Below are positions 21,500 through 30,752 of a DNA stretch of 64,000 nt, piece after piece. The DNA is from Streptomyces actuosus. GTDB taxonomy: Bacteria > Actinomycetota > Actinomycetes > Streptomycetales > Streptomycetaceae. Where the stretch lies: NCBI RefSeq assembly GCF_016921115.1, contig NZ_JAFFZS010000004.1, forward strand, positions 1-64,000, read 5' to 3'. Below the pieces are notes generated by a model. That model did not search any database and had not been told where the DNA came from. It worked only from the letters and a program-made list of their open reading frames with translations. The position numbers and the translations under genes were made by a program. How positions within the stretch are numbered: the stretch's first letter is position 1; the number at the start of each line of letters is the position of its first letter.

Positions 21500-22741
21500 G
21501 TGAGCGAGCAGACGCGGGAACAGGGCACGGGACAGCCGCGGCGCGTGGTCGTCGTCGGTGCGGGCATGGCCGGGGTGCAGACCGCCGTGGCTCTGCGGGA
21601 GCAGGGCTTCACCGGCCCCGTGACACTCATCGGCGCCGAACCGCACCAGCCCTACGACCGGCCGCCGCTGTCCAAGGCCGTCCTGCTCGGCACCGCCGAG
21701 GGCTCCGCACTCGACGTGGACTTCGAGGGCCTCGGCATCGAACTGCTGCTCGGGCGCGAGGTGACCGGCCTGCGTCCCGCCGACCGCGAGCTGGACACCG
21801 AGGCCGGCCCGGTCCCGTACGACGTGCTGGTCCTGGCCACCGGCGCCGAACCGGTTCGGCTGCCCGGTGCCGAGGGGGTGCCGGGTGTCCACCTGCTGCG
21901 CACCCTCGACGACGCCGAACGGCTGCGGCCGGTGCTCGCCCGCCAGCACGAGATCGTGGTCGTCGGCGCCGGGTGGATCGGCGCCGAGTTCGCCACCGCG
22001 GCGCGCGAGGCGGGCTGCGCGGTCACCGTCGTCGAGGCCGCCGACCGCCCGCTCGCCGGGGCGCTGCCCGCCGAGGCGGCCGCCCCGATGACCGCCTGGT
22101 ACGCCGACAGCGGTGTCGAGCTGCGCACCCACGCGCGTGTGGAGCGCGTCGAACCCGGTGCGGTACTGCTCGACGACGGCACGCGCGTGCCCGCGGACGC
22201 GGTCGTCGTCGGGATCGGCGCCCGCCCGGCCACCCGCTGGCTGGCCGGCTCCGGCGTGGAGCTGGGTGCGCACGGCGAGGTCGTCGCCGACGCCCACCTG
22301 AGCACCTCCGTCCCCGGCGTCCACGCCGTCGGCGACTGCGCCTCCTTCCCCTCCGGCCGCTACGGCGAGCGCCTGCTGGTGCACCACTGGGACAACGCCC
22401 TCCAGGGCCCGCGCACCGTCGCGGCGAACATCATCGGGGCGGCGACCGGCGAGCCGCCCGTGGTCTACGACCCGGTCCCGTACTTCTGGTCCGAGCAGTT
22501 CGGCCGCTTCGTCCAGTACGCCGGGCACCATGCGGCGGCCGACCGCGCCGTCTGGCGCGGCGATCCCGCCGGGCCCGCCTGGACGGTGTGCTGGCTGCGC
22601 GGGGACCGGCTGGTGGCGATCCTCGCGGTGGGCCGCCCACGGGACCTGGCGCAGGGGCGGCGGCTGATCGAGGCGGGCACGCCGATGGACGCCGAGCTGC
22701 TGGCGGATCCCGCCCGGCCCCTGAAGAAGGCCGTCGGGTAG
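21500..22741 (+). CDS. FAD-dependent NAD(P)H:ferredoxin reductase-type oxidoreductase
   Basis: This 413-residue two-dinucleotide flavoprotein is of the ferredoxin/rubredoxin reductase family. The FAD motif VVVGAGMAGVQTAVAL (about 16-31), the PYDRPPLSK segment, the NAD(P)H motif VVGAGWIGAEFATAA (about 155-169) and the second FAD motif GVHAVGDCASF (about 273-283) are in canonical order. It transfers electrons from NAD(P)H to a ferredoxin or P450 partner; no P450 is adjacent. GTG at 21500 starts the ORF. Confidence 0.88.
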   Translation: MSEQTREQGTGQPRRVVVVGAGMAGVQTAVALREQGFTGPVTLIGAEPHQPYDRPPLSKAVLLGTAEGSALDVDFEGLGIELLLGREVTGLRPADRELDTEAGPVPYDVLVLATGAEPVRLPGAEGVPGVHLLRTLDDAERLRPVLARQHEIVVVGAGWIGAEFATAAREAGCAVTVVEAADRPLAGALPAEAAAPMTAWYADSGVELRTHARVERVEPGAVLLDDGTRVPADAVVVGIGARPATRWLAGSGVELGAHGEVVADAHLSTSVPGVHAVGDCASFPSGRYGERLLVHHWDNALQGPRTVAANIIGAATGEPPVVYDPVPYFWSEQFGRFVQYAGHHAAADRAVWRGDPAGPAWTVCWLRGDRLVAILAVGRPRDLAQGRRLIEAGTPMDAELLADPARPLKKAVG

Positions 22742-22817
22742 GCCGGGCGCGGGAGCGTCCCCCCGGGTGGACCGGGTCGGCTTCCGACTGTCGGTGGCAG
22801 ATGGCAGGCTTGGACCC

Positions 22818-23183
22818 GTGACCGAGATTGACGCAAAGATCGATGCTCTCGTCCCCGCCTGGCTCACCCTCCCCGACATCGCCGAACAGTTCGGCGTCGA
22901 GGTGACGCGTGTGCGGCAGCTGGTCAAGGAGGGCCAGCTCATCGCCGTACGCCGAGGTGAGAACCGCGCGCTGCACGTCCCCGCCGCCTTCATCGACGGG
23001 GACAAGGTCGTCAAGGGCCTGTCCGGCACCCTGACGCTGCTGCGGGACGACGGCTTCACGGTCGAAGAGATGATCGAGTGGCTCTTCACCCCCGACCCGA
23101 CCCTGCCCGGCACCCCCGCGCAGGCCCTGAGCGAGAATCGCGGTACGGAGGTGAAGCGCCGCGCCCAGGCGCTCGCCGTCTGA
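22818..23183 (+). CDS. Rv2175c-family DNA-binding protein
   Basis: This 121-residue protein has a winged helix-turn-helix in residues about 14-45 ([20 protein letters not shown]) and the conserved C-terminal part [23 protein letters not shown]. The M. tuberculosis homologue Rv2175c binds DNA and is phosphorylated on an N-terminal Thr by a Ser/Thr kinase. Thr2 is present here, and a PASTA kinase gene lies 4 kb away. The GTG at 22818 starts directly with V-T-E-I-D. Confidence 0.87.
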   Translation: MTEIDAKIDALVPAWLTLPDIAEQFGVEVTRVRQLVKEGQLIAVRRGENRALHVPAAFIDGDKVVKGLSGTLTLLRDDGFTVEEMIEWLFTPDPTLPGTPAQALSENRGTEVKRRAQALAV

Positions 23184-23232
23184 GCCGAATCCGCTGCATC
23201 ACCGAAAAACCGTCGACACCGTCCGGCGTACG

Positions 23233-23264
23233 GGCCGCGGCCCGCGTGAGCGCGGGCCGCGGCC
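23233..23264. terminator. Perfect hairpin upstream of thiE
   Basis: GGCCGCGGCCCGCG-TGAG-CGCGGGCCGCGGCC is a 14-bp perfect stem, 50 bases after the Rv2175c-family gene. It should end that transcript. No THI element is seen before thiE. Confidence 0.75.
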
Positions 23265-23353
23265 GGGTCTACCACGGCCCGGGCGGGCCGCGCCCTCGCG
23301 CCCGGCCGCCGCCCGTACACCACCGACACGGCACCCACCCGGGGGGACCACGC

Positions 23354-24007
23354 ATGCTGCACACCGACGCCCGCGCCCGGCTCGCCGACGCCCGGCTGTA
23401 CCTCTGCACCGACGCGCGGCGGCGGCAGGGCGACCTCGCCGAGTTCCTGGACGCCGCCCTGGCGGGTGGTGTGGACATCGTGCAGCTGCGCGACAAGGGC
23501 ATGGAGGCCGCCGAAGAGCTCCGGCACCTGGAGATCCTCGCCGACGCCTGCGCCCGGCACGGCAGGCTCCTCGCGGTGAACGACCGCGCGGACGTCGCCC
23601 ACGCCGCCGGCGCCGACGTCCTCCACCTGGGCCAGGGCGACCTCCCGGTCCCCGCGGCCCGCGCGATCCTCGGCGGCGACGTCCTCGTCGGCCGCTCCAC
23701 ACACTCCGCGGCCGAGGCGGAGGCCGCCGCCGTCCAGGAGGGTGTGGACTACTTCTGCACCGGCCCGTGCTGGCCGACCCCCACCAAGCCCGGCCGCCAC
23801 GCCCCCGGGCTGGACCTCGTCCGCCACACGGCCACCCTCGGCACCGACCGCCCCTGGTTCGCCATCGGCGGCATCGACCACGGCAACCTCGACCGGGTGC
23901 TCGACGCCGGCGCCCGCCGGGTGGTCGTGGTCCGGGCGATCACGGAGGCGGACGACCCCGGCGCCGCGGCGGCCGAACTGGCGAAGCGGCTCCGGGCAGC
24001 CGACTGA
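23354..24007 (+). CDS. thiE: Thiamine-phosphate synthase
   Basis: This 217-residue TIM-barrel enzyme joins HMP pyrophosphate and thiazole phosphate to thiamine phosphate. Diagnostic segments are [59 protein letters not shown] and AIGGID. The first 90 in-frame codons upstream look non-coding and ATG 23354 fits the family start. It lies 2.4 kb from thiOSG on the opposite strand, with no visible riboswitch of its own. Confidence 0.94.
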   Translation: MLHTDARARLADARLYLCTDARRRQGDLAEFLDAALAGGVDIVQLRDKGMEAAEELRHLEILADACARHGRLLAVNDRADVAHAAGADVLHLGQGDLPVPAARAILGGDVLVGRSTHSAAEAEAAAVQEGVDYFCTGPCWPTPTKPGRHAPGLDLVRHTATLGTDRPWFAIGGIDHGNLDRVLDAGARRVVVVRAITEADDPGAAAAELAKRLRAAD

Positions 24008-24080
24008 GGGGCGCTTTGCGCGGTCAGCGTCCAAGGGGTGGACAACATCCCGGCAATTCGGGCAAATCTCCGGCATTCGG

Positions 24081-24109
24081 TTGGGTGACCGGCGCCCCCT
24101 GGCTAACCT
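24081..24109 (+). promoter_or_regulatory. metF promoter, apparently leaderless
   Basis: TTGGGT (24081-24086), a 17-base spacer and TAACCT (24104-24109) form a good vegetative promoter. The -10 ends 6 bases before the metF ATG, so transcription should start at or next to the start codon and no ribosome site is present. Just upstream are two near-identical elements, CCGGCAATTCGG (24050-24061) and CCGGCATTCGG (24070-24080), spaced by about two helical turns. Confidence 0.6.
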
Positions 24110-24115
24110 GCCCGT

Positions 24116-25039
24116 ATGGCCCTCGGAACCCCCTCCACCAGGACTGATCGCGCGCGCACCGTGCGCGAGATCCTCGCTGCCGGCAAGACGACGTACTCGT
24201 TCGAGTTCTACGCGCCGAAGACGCCGGCCGGCGAGCGGAACCTGTGGACCGCGCTGCGCAGGGTCGAGGCCGTGGCCCCCGACTTCGTCTCCGTGACCTA
24301 CGGCGCGGGCGGGTCCACACGCGCCACGACCGTCAGGGAGACCCAGCAGATCGTCGTGGACACCACGCTCACGCCGGTCGCCCACCTGACCGCGGTCGAC
24401 CACTCCGTCGCCGAGCTGCGCAACATCATCGGCCAGTACGCCGACGCCGGCATCCGGAACATGCTCGCGGTCCGCGGCGACCCGCCCGGCGACCCCATGG
24501 GCGCGTGGGTTCCGCATCCCCAGGGGCTGACGTACGCCGCCGAACTCGTGCGTCTCATCAAGGAGTCGGGCGACTTCTGTGTCGGCGTCGCCGCCTTCCC
24601 CGAGATGCATCCGCGCTCCTGCGACTGGGACAGGGATGTCGCGCACTTCGTCGACAAGTGCCGGGCCGGCGCCGACTACGCCATCACGCAGATGTTCTTC
24701 CACCCGGAGCCGTACCTCCGGCTGCGCGACAAGGTCGCCGCGGCGGGCTGCGACACCCCGGTCATCCCGGAGATCCTCCCGGTGACCAGCATCAGGATGC
24801 TGGAGCGGCTGCCGAAGCTGAGTACGGCCGCCTTCCCCGACAGCCTGAAAGAACGGATCCTCACAGCGAAAGACGATCCGGCCGCTGTACGCTCCATTGG
24901 CATCGAGTTCGCCACGGAGTTCTGCGCACGGCTGCTGGCCGAGGGAGTGCCGGGTCTGCACTTCATCACGCTCAACAGCTCCACGGCGACCCTGGAAATC
25001 TACGAGAACCTGGGCCTGCACCATCCCCCGCAGGCCTAG
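24116..25039 (+). CDS. metF: 5,10-methylenetetrahydrofolate reductase
   Basis: This 307-residue flavin enzyme reduces methylene-THF to methyl-THF for methionine synthesis. The catalytic Glu is in [10 protein letters not shown] near residue 29. [41 protein letters not shown] and [10 protein letters not shown] follow family order. The start is fixed by a -10 element ending 6 bases before ATG 24116. It may be read with the membrane-protein gene that begins 57 bases downstream. Confidence 0.94.
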   Translation: MALGTPSTRTDRARTVREILAAGKTTYSFEFYAPKTPAGERNLWTALRRVEAVAPDFVSVTYGAGGSTRATTVRETQQIVVDTTLTPVAHLTAVDHSVAELRNIIGQYADAGIRNMLAVRGDPPGDPMGAWVPHPQGLTYAAELVRLIKESGDFCVGVAAFPEMHPRSCDWDRDVAHFVDKCRAGADYAITQMFFHPEPYLRLRDKVAAAGCDTPVIPEILPVTSIRMLERLPKLSTAAFPDSLKERILTAKDDPAAVRSIGIEFATEFCARLLAEGVPGLHFITLNSSTATLEIYENLGLHHPPQA

Positions 25040-25095
25040 ACCGGTCGCACAGCCATACGACACACTGCGTAGCGGCCACTGGGAGAGGGGCGTAC

Positions 25096-26076
25096 ATGGG
25101 CTGGACGGTCCTCTACATCGCGTTCGGTGTCGTCGCACTGTGGCTGCTCGGTGAGGTGCTGCTGCAGTACAAGGCGCGGCTTCGCTGGCGTCTCCTCGCG
25201 TTCGGCGGCTTCCTCGGCGTCGTCCTCGGTGTGCTGATCGCGTCGGTCGTCGTCATCGCGCTCGGCGCCGCCGCCTTCGCCGTCGGCCAGACCTACGTCA
25301 CCCTGTCGTTCCGCCGCGGCTTCGCCTCCGGCTGGGCGGTCAGGGGGCCCGCCGCCGAGACCGGCCGGGGCCGCCGCGGTGCGGCGCGCAAGGACGCGAA
25401 TCCGGAGGTTTCCGACCTCCGGACGTCCGACGACGGCCACGCCGACGACGACGCGCCGGACACCCAAGACCAGGACGGTGTCCCCTACGGCGGCGACGCC
25501 TACGGAGCCGACGGCTACGGCCACGACTACGACCGCGACGACTACGACCAGGACGACGTCTTCACGCCGGCGCGCCCGGCGGGCGCCGACACTGCCGACG
25601 CCGACGCGGTCTACCAGCCGCAGCCCATGCCCGAGGACACCGGCTCCTACGGCGTCTACGGCGACCCGGCCCACGCCACCGCGGCCCAGCCCCAGGGCGA
25701 GTACGCGACCGCTGCCCAGAGCACCGACCAGGCCTACGGCTACGACGGCTACTCCGGCTACGGCCAGTACGGCTACGACACCTCGGGCCAGCAGCAGTAC
25801 GCCGCCTACTCCGACCCGTACATCGGCACCCAGACGTACGGCGGTGCCTCCTACGACACCTCTTACGGCGGCCAGGGCTACGACCAGCAGGGCTACACGC
25901 AGGACCCGTACGCGACCGGCGGCTACGCCCAGACCCCGCCCGGCGGCACCTGGGTCCCGCAGCAGCGCACCGACGAGTCCTACGACGGCGAGCCGCCGAC
26001 CGAGCAGCCCTACCCGTACCAGCAGGGCGACGGGCAGGGCAACGGCACCGGCTACGGCGAGCAGTACCGTTTCTGA
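25096..26076 (+). CDS. Membrane protein with long Tyr/Gly/Gln-rich tail
   Basis: This 326-residue protein has two hydrophobic segments at about 2-20 and 35-65, then a short basic patch (GRGRRGAARK). From about residue 95 it is an acidic and then Tyr/Gly/Gln/Asp-rich low-complexity tail with many YG, GY and YD steps (for example YGYDGYSGYGQYGYD), which should be disordered. No enzymatic motif is visible. The ATG at 25096 follows GGGAGAGGGG. The composition resembles proteins that undergo phase separation or bind other proteins multivalently; function is unknown. Confidence 0.8.
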   Translation: MGWTVLYIAFGVVALWLLGEVLLQYKARLRWRLLAFGGFLGVVLGVLIASVVVIALGAAAFAVGQTYVTLSFRRGFASGWAVRGPAAETGRGRRGAARKDANPEVSDLRTSDDGHADDDAPDTQDQDGVPYGGDAYGADGYGHDYDRDDYDQDDVFTPARPAGADTADADAVYQPQPMPEDTGSYGVYGDPAHATAAQPQGEYATAAQSTDQAYGYDGYSGYGQYGYDTSGQQQYAAYSDPYIGTQTYGGASYDTSYGGQGYDQQGYTQDPYATGGYAQTPPGGTWVPQQRTDESYDGEPPTEQPYPYQQGDGQGNGTGYGEQYRF

Positions 26077-26116
26077 TCCCCCCGCGGGTCCACCGCCGTG
26101 CGTGCTCCCGGGGCCG

Positions 26117-27622
26117 TCACTGCGAGCCCCGGAACTCCGGCCCTTCGACGATCAGCCCGGCGACCAGCGCCCCCGACATGCCGGTGTGGGGGAGACCGCC
26201 GCCGGGGTGCGACCAGCCTCCGACGCGGTACAGGCCGGGCAGTCGTGTGGTGTTGGCGGGGTGCAGGAAGCGGCCGTCCGCCGCGGCGAGGGCAGGAGCG
26301 GACACGGCGCCGTGGGGGGAACCCGTCTCCTCCGCGGCGTGCCCGGGGGTGTGCGCCACATGCCACAGCAGGCGCTCCTCGAGGTCCGGTAGCGCGGGCC
26401 GGACCGCCTGCAGGAGGAGGTCCGTCCAGCGGCGGACCCGCTCCTCGTCCTCCCACGCGCCGTCCGCCGGTGCCACGGCGGACACCACCGCTGACTCGTG
26501 CGCGTCGTCCGGGCGCAGAGCCGGGTCGTCGGGGCGCAGCACGGTGACGGTGGGACGGGCGGCCCCCTCGTCGCCGGGGGGCGCCGCAAACGCCGGCTCG
26601 GCCCCGCGGTCCGGCGCGTGGACGACCGTGCGGTGCGCGGCGTGCGGCTCCCGGCCGCCGCGCAGGGCCAGCAGGAGCGTGAACCGCCCGGTCTCCGCCG
26701 GGGCCGCGGGGACGTCGCCGTCCCCGTCAGGCGGACGCCCGGTCAGGGACCGCAGCCGCACCGGGTCCACGCCGGCCACGACATGGTCGGCCTCGGCCAC
26801 CGTCCCGTCGGCCAGTTCCACGCCCGCCGCCCGGCCGTCCTTCTCCACGACCCCGGTGACCTCGGAGCCGAAGACGAACTCGACCCCGCGGGCCACGCAC
26901 CGCTCGTACACGGCACGCGCCAGCTCCCGCACACCGCCCCGCACGTACCACGTGCCGAAGGCGTGCTCCAGGTACGGCAGCACCGCCGCGCTCGCCGGAG
27001 CGGTCCGCGGATCGAGGCCGTGGTCCAGGGCGAAGCTCTCCAGCAGGCCGGCCAGGCGCTCGTCCCGCAGCTCCCACGCGCCGATCTCGCGCAGCGTGCC
27101 CGCGCGGCGCGTGCGCAGCAGCCGCTTGTGCGGCACCGCCGGATACGGCTCCCGTTCTGCCAGCACCTGCCAGTTCGGCCACAGCGGCTCCTCCAGCAGG
27201 GGGCGGCGGGTGCGGTCCCAGGCCTCGCGCGCCCGGACCAGGAAGTCGCCCCAGCGCCGGCCCGCGCCCGCTCCCAGCGCCTCGTCCAGAGCGGTGACCA
27301 CACCGGCACGTGAGGCGTTCGGCAGCGAGACCCGGGTGCCGTCGGCGAAGACGTGGCACGACGACGGGTCGACCTGCACGAGGTCGACGCACGCTTCGAG
27401 GGGCTCCTTGCCGGTCTTGACGAACAGATCCCGCCAGACCGCGGGCAGCGGCAGCAGACCGGGCCCGGTGTCGAAGCCGAAGCCGTCCCGCTCGTAGCGG
27501 CGCACCGCACCGCCGTACGTCTCCGTCCGCTCGTGGACCACCACCCGGTGGCCTGCGACGGCCAGCCGGGCGGCCGCCGCCAGGGCGCCCGTCCCGGCGC
27601 CGATCACCGCAATCCGTGCCAT
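26117..27622 (-). CDS. Phytoene desaturase-like FAD oxidoreductase
   Basis: This 501-residue flavoprotein is of the CrtI/amine-oxidase superfamily. IAVIGAGTGALAAAARLA near residue 3 is the FAD-binding motif, and the C-terminal LYRVGGWSHPGGGLPHTGMSGALVAG is the carotenoid-desaturase signature. The middle has GGVRELARAVYERCVARG. No crtE, crtB or crtY is nearby, so the substrate may not be a carotenoid. The ATG at 27622 directly starts the motif. It is alone on its strand. Confidence 0.8.
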   Translation of the reverse strand: MARIAVIGAGTGALAAAARLAVAGHRVVVHERTETYGGAVRRYERDGFGFDTGPGLLPLPAVWRDLFVKTGKEPLEACVDLVQVDPSSCHVFADGTRVSLPNASRAGVVTALDEALGAGAGRRWGDFLVRAREAWDRTRRPLLEEPLWPNWQVLAEREPYPAVPHKRLLRTRRAGTLREIGAWELRDERLAGLLESFALDHGLDPRTAPASAAVLPYLEHAFGTWYVRGGVRELARAVYERCVARGVEFVFGSEVTGVVEKDGRAAGVELADGTVAEADHVVAGVDPVRLRSLTGRPPDGDGDVPAAPAETGRFTLLLALRGGREPHAAHRTVVHAPDRGAEPAFAAPPGDEGAARPTVTVLRPDDPALRPDDAHESAVVSAVAPADGAWEDEERVRRWTDLLLQAVRPALPDLEERLLWHVAHTPGHAAEETGSPHGAVSAPALAAADGRFLHPANTTRLPGLYRVGGWSHPGGGLPHTGMSGALVAGLIVEGPEFRGSQ

Positions 27623-28005
27623 GCCTGCGACCCTATCCGCCGCCACCCGACACCCGGGCACGACCGTCCCGGGGGCGGCGGGGCGAAGCGGGCCTGGGTC
27701 CGAGCACCCAGGACTGAGTATCCGTACCTAGGGGGTGAGATGAGTACCCACGCGGATGGGGCCGGACCCGCGCGGACGAGAAGGTGGAGACACGGAGACA
27801 GGGCACGGCTCCGGCACCGGCGACACGGGGCGCCGGAACGGAGCGGCCCTCGATCCGCTCCTTCCGCCGGCCCGGCCGGCGGGAGCGAGACACGGGGGAG
27901 CCCACAGGAACGACCGCCACGGGGGTTCCACGGGGGAACGCACAAGGCGCCGGTCCGACGGCCCGCGGGGGACGCGGCCGTCGGACCGGCGCTCTCGCAC
28001 GCCCG
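27623..28005. other. Intergenic region, 383 bp
   Basis: No gene is supported here. An open frame from ATG 27740 has no family resemblance, is Arg-rich and runs antisense through the tetR gene. A less GC-rich island near 27715-27750 (GAGTATCCGTACC, then GATGAGTACCC) could hold the promoter of the flavoprotein gene. The right end contains a strong hairpin described separately. Confidence 0.5.
27947..27992 (-). terminator. Terminator after tetR
   Basis: GCGCCGGTCCGACGGCC and its exact complement form a 17-bp stem with a 12-base loop. It lies 14 bases beyond the stop of the TetR gene. Confidence 0.85.
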
Positions 28006-28632
28006 TCAGGGGCGTCCGCTCACCCGGCCCTGGAGCAGCCGGGACAGGGCGGCGTGGACGTCGTCCAGGGAGCGTTCCGGCTGGAAGGACTTCCAGTCCA
28101 GGGCGGCCACCAGGACCATGCCGACCAGCGCGGCGGCGGTCAGCTGGATGTCGATCTCGTCGCTGAACTCGCCGTTCTCCACCCCCTCGCGCAGCACCCC
28201 TTCGACGACCGCGACCGCCTCCTGGCGCACCACCATGAGCGTGGACTGCCAGGCCCGGTTGGTGCGCCACAGCTCTGCCACGTACAGCTGGGTGAAGGCC
28301 GGGTACCGGTCGATGAAGACGAGCCCCGCGCGAACCATCGCGTCCAGCGCGTCCACCGAGGAGCCGCCCTCGCGGGCCGTGTGCTCCGCCGCCTCCCGCA
28401 AGGAGGCGGTCAGGAGCCCCACGCCGTGCCGCAGCAGCTCCTCGAAGAGGACCGACTTGCTCGCGAAGTTGTAGTAGACGGTGCCTTTGGCCACTCCGGC
28501 CCGCTCGGCGATCTCGTCCACCGTGGTGGCGGAGAAGCCCTGCTCGGCGATGAGTGTGACGGCGGCCTCGTAGAGCTTCTGCCGGGTGGCCTCGCGGCGC
28601 GTGCTGCCGCCCGACGTCGTGCTGCGTTCCAT
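28006..28632 (-). CDS. TetR/AcrR-family transcriptional regulator
   Basis: This 208-residue repressor has the N-terminal helix-turn-helix at about 12-60 (TRQKLYEAAVTLIAEQGFSATTVDEIAERAGVAKGTVY, abbreviated by its key parts VDEIAERAGVAKGTVYYNF). The ligand-binding half contains a conserved Tyr/Trp-rich core and ends LLQGRVSGRP. It lies downstream of the YhgE and ABC genes on the same strand with 35 bases between, so it is probably the last gene of that operon and autoregulates through the palindrome at 31494-31519. Confidence 0.9.
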   Translation of the reverse strand: MERSTTSGGSTRREATRQKLYEAAVTLIAEQGFSATTVDEIAERAGVAKGTVYYNFASKSVLFEELLRHGVGLLTASLREAAEHTAREGGSSVDALDAMVRAGLVFIDRYPAFTQLYVAELWRTNRAWQSTLMVVRQEAVAVVEGVLREGVENGEFSDEIDIQLTAAALVGMVLVAALDWKSFQPERSLDDVHAALSRLLQGRVSGRP

Positions 28633-28667
28633 GGCCCTGATTGTCACAGGAACGCCCGCGCGTGTGG

Positions 28668-30752
28668 TCACAGGCTCAGCTCCGGGTGGAGTCGGTCGAG
28701 CGTCCACACCTGGCGGCGACGCGCCGACAGGGCGGTGAGCGCGAGGGCGCCCGCGGTGAAGACGGCCAGCACCGCGCACGCCGTCCACACCGGTCCCAGT
28801 CCGCCACCGGTGACGAGTCGGCGCAAGGCCTGGACGACGTAGCTCATCGGCAGGAAGGGATGGATGGCGTTGAAGAAGTCCGGGGACGTCTGCACGGGGT
28901 AGGTTCCGCCCGCCGAGGTCAGCTGCAGCATCAGCAGGGCGAGGACGAGGATCCGGCCCGCCGCGCCGAAGCGCGCGTTCAGCCACTGCACGATCGCCGC
29001 GAAGCAGGCCGTCACCAGGAACAGGAACGCCACCGTCCCGGCAGCCCGGGCCGGCTGCAGCCCGATCGCCCAGTGCAGCACCGCCATCAGGGCCGCCGTC
29101 TGCAGCACCCCGATCGCCGCCACCGGGAGCCAGCCGGCCAGCGCGATCCGCCAGGCGGGGGCGCCCGCGGCGAGCGCGCGCCGGTTCATCGGCGCGATCA
29201 GCATGTAGGCCACCATGGCGCCCACCCAGAGCGACAGCGGGATGAAGTACGGGGCGAAGCCCGTGCCGTAGTTGGGTGCCTTGTGCAGGTCCTGAGCGGC
29301 GAGCCGGACCGGGTCGGCCATGACGCCGGTGCGCCGCTCGCGCTCCGGCCCGTCGTAGTCGGGGATCCGCTCGGCGCCGTCGTGCAGTCCGCCGGCCAGC
29401 TTGCCGGAGCCGTCGACCAGCTTGTACATGCCGCCGTTGAGCGTCTCGGCGCCCGTCTTCAGCCGGCCGACCCCGTCGTCCAGGTCGGACGCGCCCTTCT
29501 TCGCCGTGCCCAGGCCGGTGTGCAGGGCTTTCGCGCCCTTGGCGACCTCGGTGGCGCCGCTGTCGAGGGCGTTGATCTTCTCGACGGCGTCGTCGAGGTC
29601 CTCCGACAGGTGCGGGGCGCGCTCGGCGAGTGCGTCGGCCTGCTTCTCGAGCGTGGCCAGGTCGGCGTCGAGCTTCTTCAGGTCGCCGTCCTCGTCGGCG
29701 ATCAGTGTGTTGAGGTCGTCGGCGATCGTCGCCACGTCCGCGGCGCCCTGCGCGGCCTTCTTCAGGTCCGCGCAGGCCGGGTCGGGCAGCACGGCCTCCT
29801 CGCAGCGCCGCCGGTGGACGGCGCTCAGCCCGTCGGCGGCCAGATGGGCGCCCTTGGCGGCGACCGGGGCCCGCTCGACCAGGGTGTCGAGGTTGTGCCG
29901 GATCCCGGCGGCCGAGTCGGCCACCAGCCGGGCCGTGTCCCCGATGGTCTTCTCGTTGTCCTTCAGGAACGGGCCCACCCGGTCCGCGGTCCCGTTGACC
30001 CGTCCGGCGAGCGTGTGCGTGCCGGCGGCGACCCGCGCCGCGCCGTCCTCCAGGTCGCCCGCGCCCCGGTGGAGATTCTTCAGGCCCCCGGACAGCTTGC
30101 CGCTGCCGTCCTCGGCGTCCTTCAGGCCGTCGGCGAGGTCCTTGGAGCCCTTCTCCGCCTTCCCGATGCCGCTGCTGAGCCGGTCGGCGCCGTCGGCCGC
30201 CTCGACGGTGGCGCCGTGGATGTCGGAGAAGGAGATGAAGATCCGGTCCAGGAAGGACCGGGCCGTCCTGGTGGACGCGGCCGTGCGCACCTCGCTGAAG
30301 ACCGTCCGGGAGATCTGCCCGACGATGTAGTTGTTCGCGTCGTTGGTGCGCACCCGGAGGGCGCCCGACTCGGGCGAGGCGCCCGAGCTGGAGGCGATCC
30401 GCGCGCTGAAGTCGGACGGCATCGTCAGCGACAGGTAGTACGTGCCGTCCTCGACGCCCTTGCGCGCCTGCTCGGCGTCGACCTCGTGCCACTCGAAGGT
30501 CCGCGACTCCAGCAGCCGGCCGGTGATGTCGTCACCCGCGGTGATCCGCTTTCCGTCCACGGTCGCGCCCCGGTCGGCGTTGACGAGCGCCACGGGCACG
30601 CGGTCCAGGCGGCCGTACGGGTCCCAGAAGGACCACAGGTACAGCGCGCCGTACAGCAGGGGCAGCAGCAGGAGGGCGACGAGCGCGGCGCGCGGGAGCC
30701 GCCCGCGGCCGAAGCGCCGCAGCTCAAGTGCGGCCAGTCGGGGCGAGCGCAT
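28668..30752 (-). CDS. YhgE/Pip-type membrane protein (ABC-2 permease-like)
   Basis: This 694-residue protein has one N-terminal membrane segment (about 16-36), a large extracytoplasmic region of about 400 residues and five or six C-terminal membrane segments (about 470-680). The extracytoplasmic part is built of repeated helical units with the pattern GaxxLxdGlxxlxxGsxxL that typify YhgE/Pip proteins, a family that includes a phage-infection protein and a type VII-secretion-associated protein. The C-terminus resembles ABC-2 permeases. ATG 30752 lies inside the 3' end of the ATPase gene (29 nt overlap), so the two are coupled. Cargo is unknown. Confidence 0.87.
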   Translation of the reverse strand: MRSPRLAALELRRFGRGRLPRAALVALLLLPLLYGALYLWSFWDPYGRLDRVPVALVNADRGATVDGKRITAGDDITGRLLESRTFEWHEVDAEQARKGVEDGTYYLSLTMPSDFSARIASSSGASPESGALRVRTNDANNYIVGQISRTVFSEVRTAASTRTARSFLDRIFISFSDIHGATVEAADGADRLSSGIGKAEKGSKDLADGLKDAEDGSGKLSGGLKNLHRGAGDLEDGAARVAAGTHTLAGRVNGTADRVGPFLKDNEKTIGDTARLVADSAAGIRHNLDTLVERAPVAAKGAHLAADGLSAVHRRRCEEAVLPDPACADLKKAAQGAADVATIADDLNTLIADEDGDLKKLDADLATLEKQADALAERAPHLSEDLDDAVEKINALDSGATEVAKGAKALHTGLGTAKKGASDLDDGVGRLKTGAETLNGGMYKLVDGSGKLAGGLHDGAERIPDYDGPERERRTGVMADPVRLAAQDLHKAPNYGTGFAPYFIPLSLWVGAMVAYMLIAPMNRRALAAGAPAWRIALAGWLPVAAIGVLQTAALMAVLHWAIGLQPARAAGTVAFLFLVTACFAAIVQWLNARFGAAGRILVLALLMLQLTSAGGTYPVQTSPDFFNAIHPFLPMSYVVQALRRLVTGGGLGPVWTACAVLAVFTAGALALTALSARRRQVWTLDRLHPELSL

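Noticed and set aside
24008..24115. Possible SAM or SAH riboswitch before metF
   Set aside because: No conserved aptamer elements were found and the promoter appears to start transcription at the ATG, leaving no leader.
27740..28474. Open frame from ATG 27740
   Set aside because: No clear ribosome site or known family, Arg/Pro-rich, and runs antisense through the tetR gene and its terminator.
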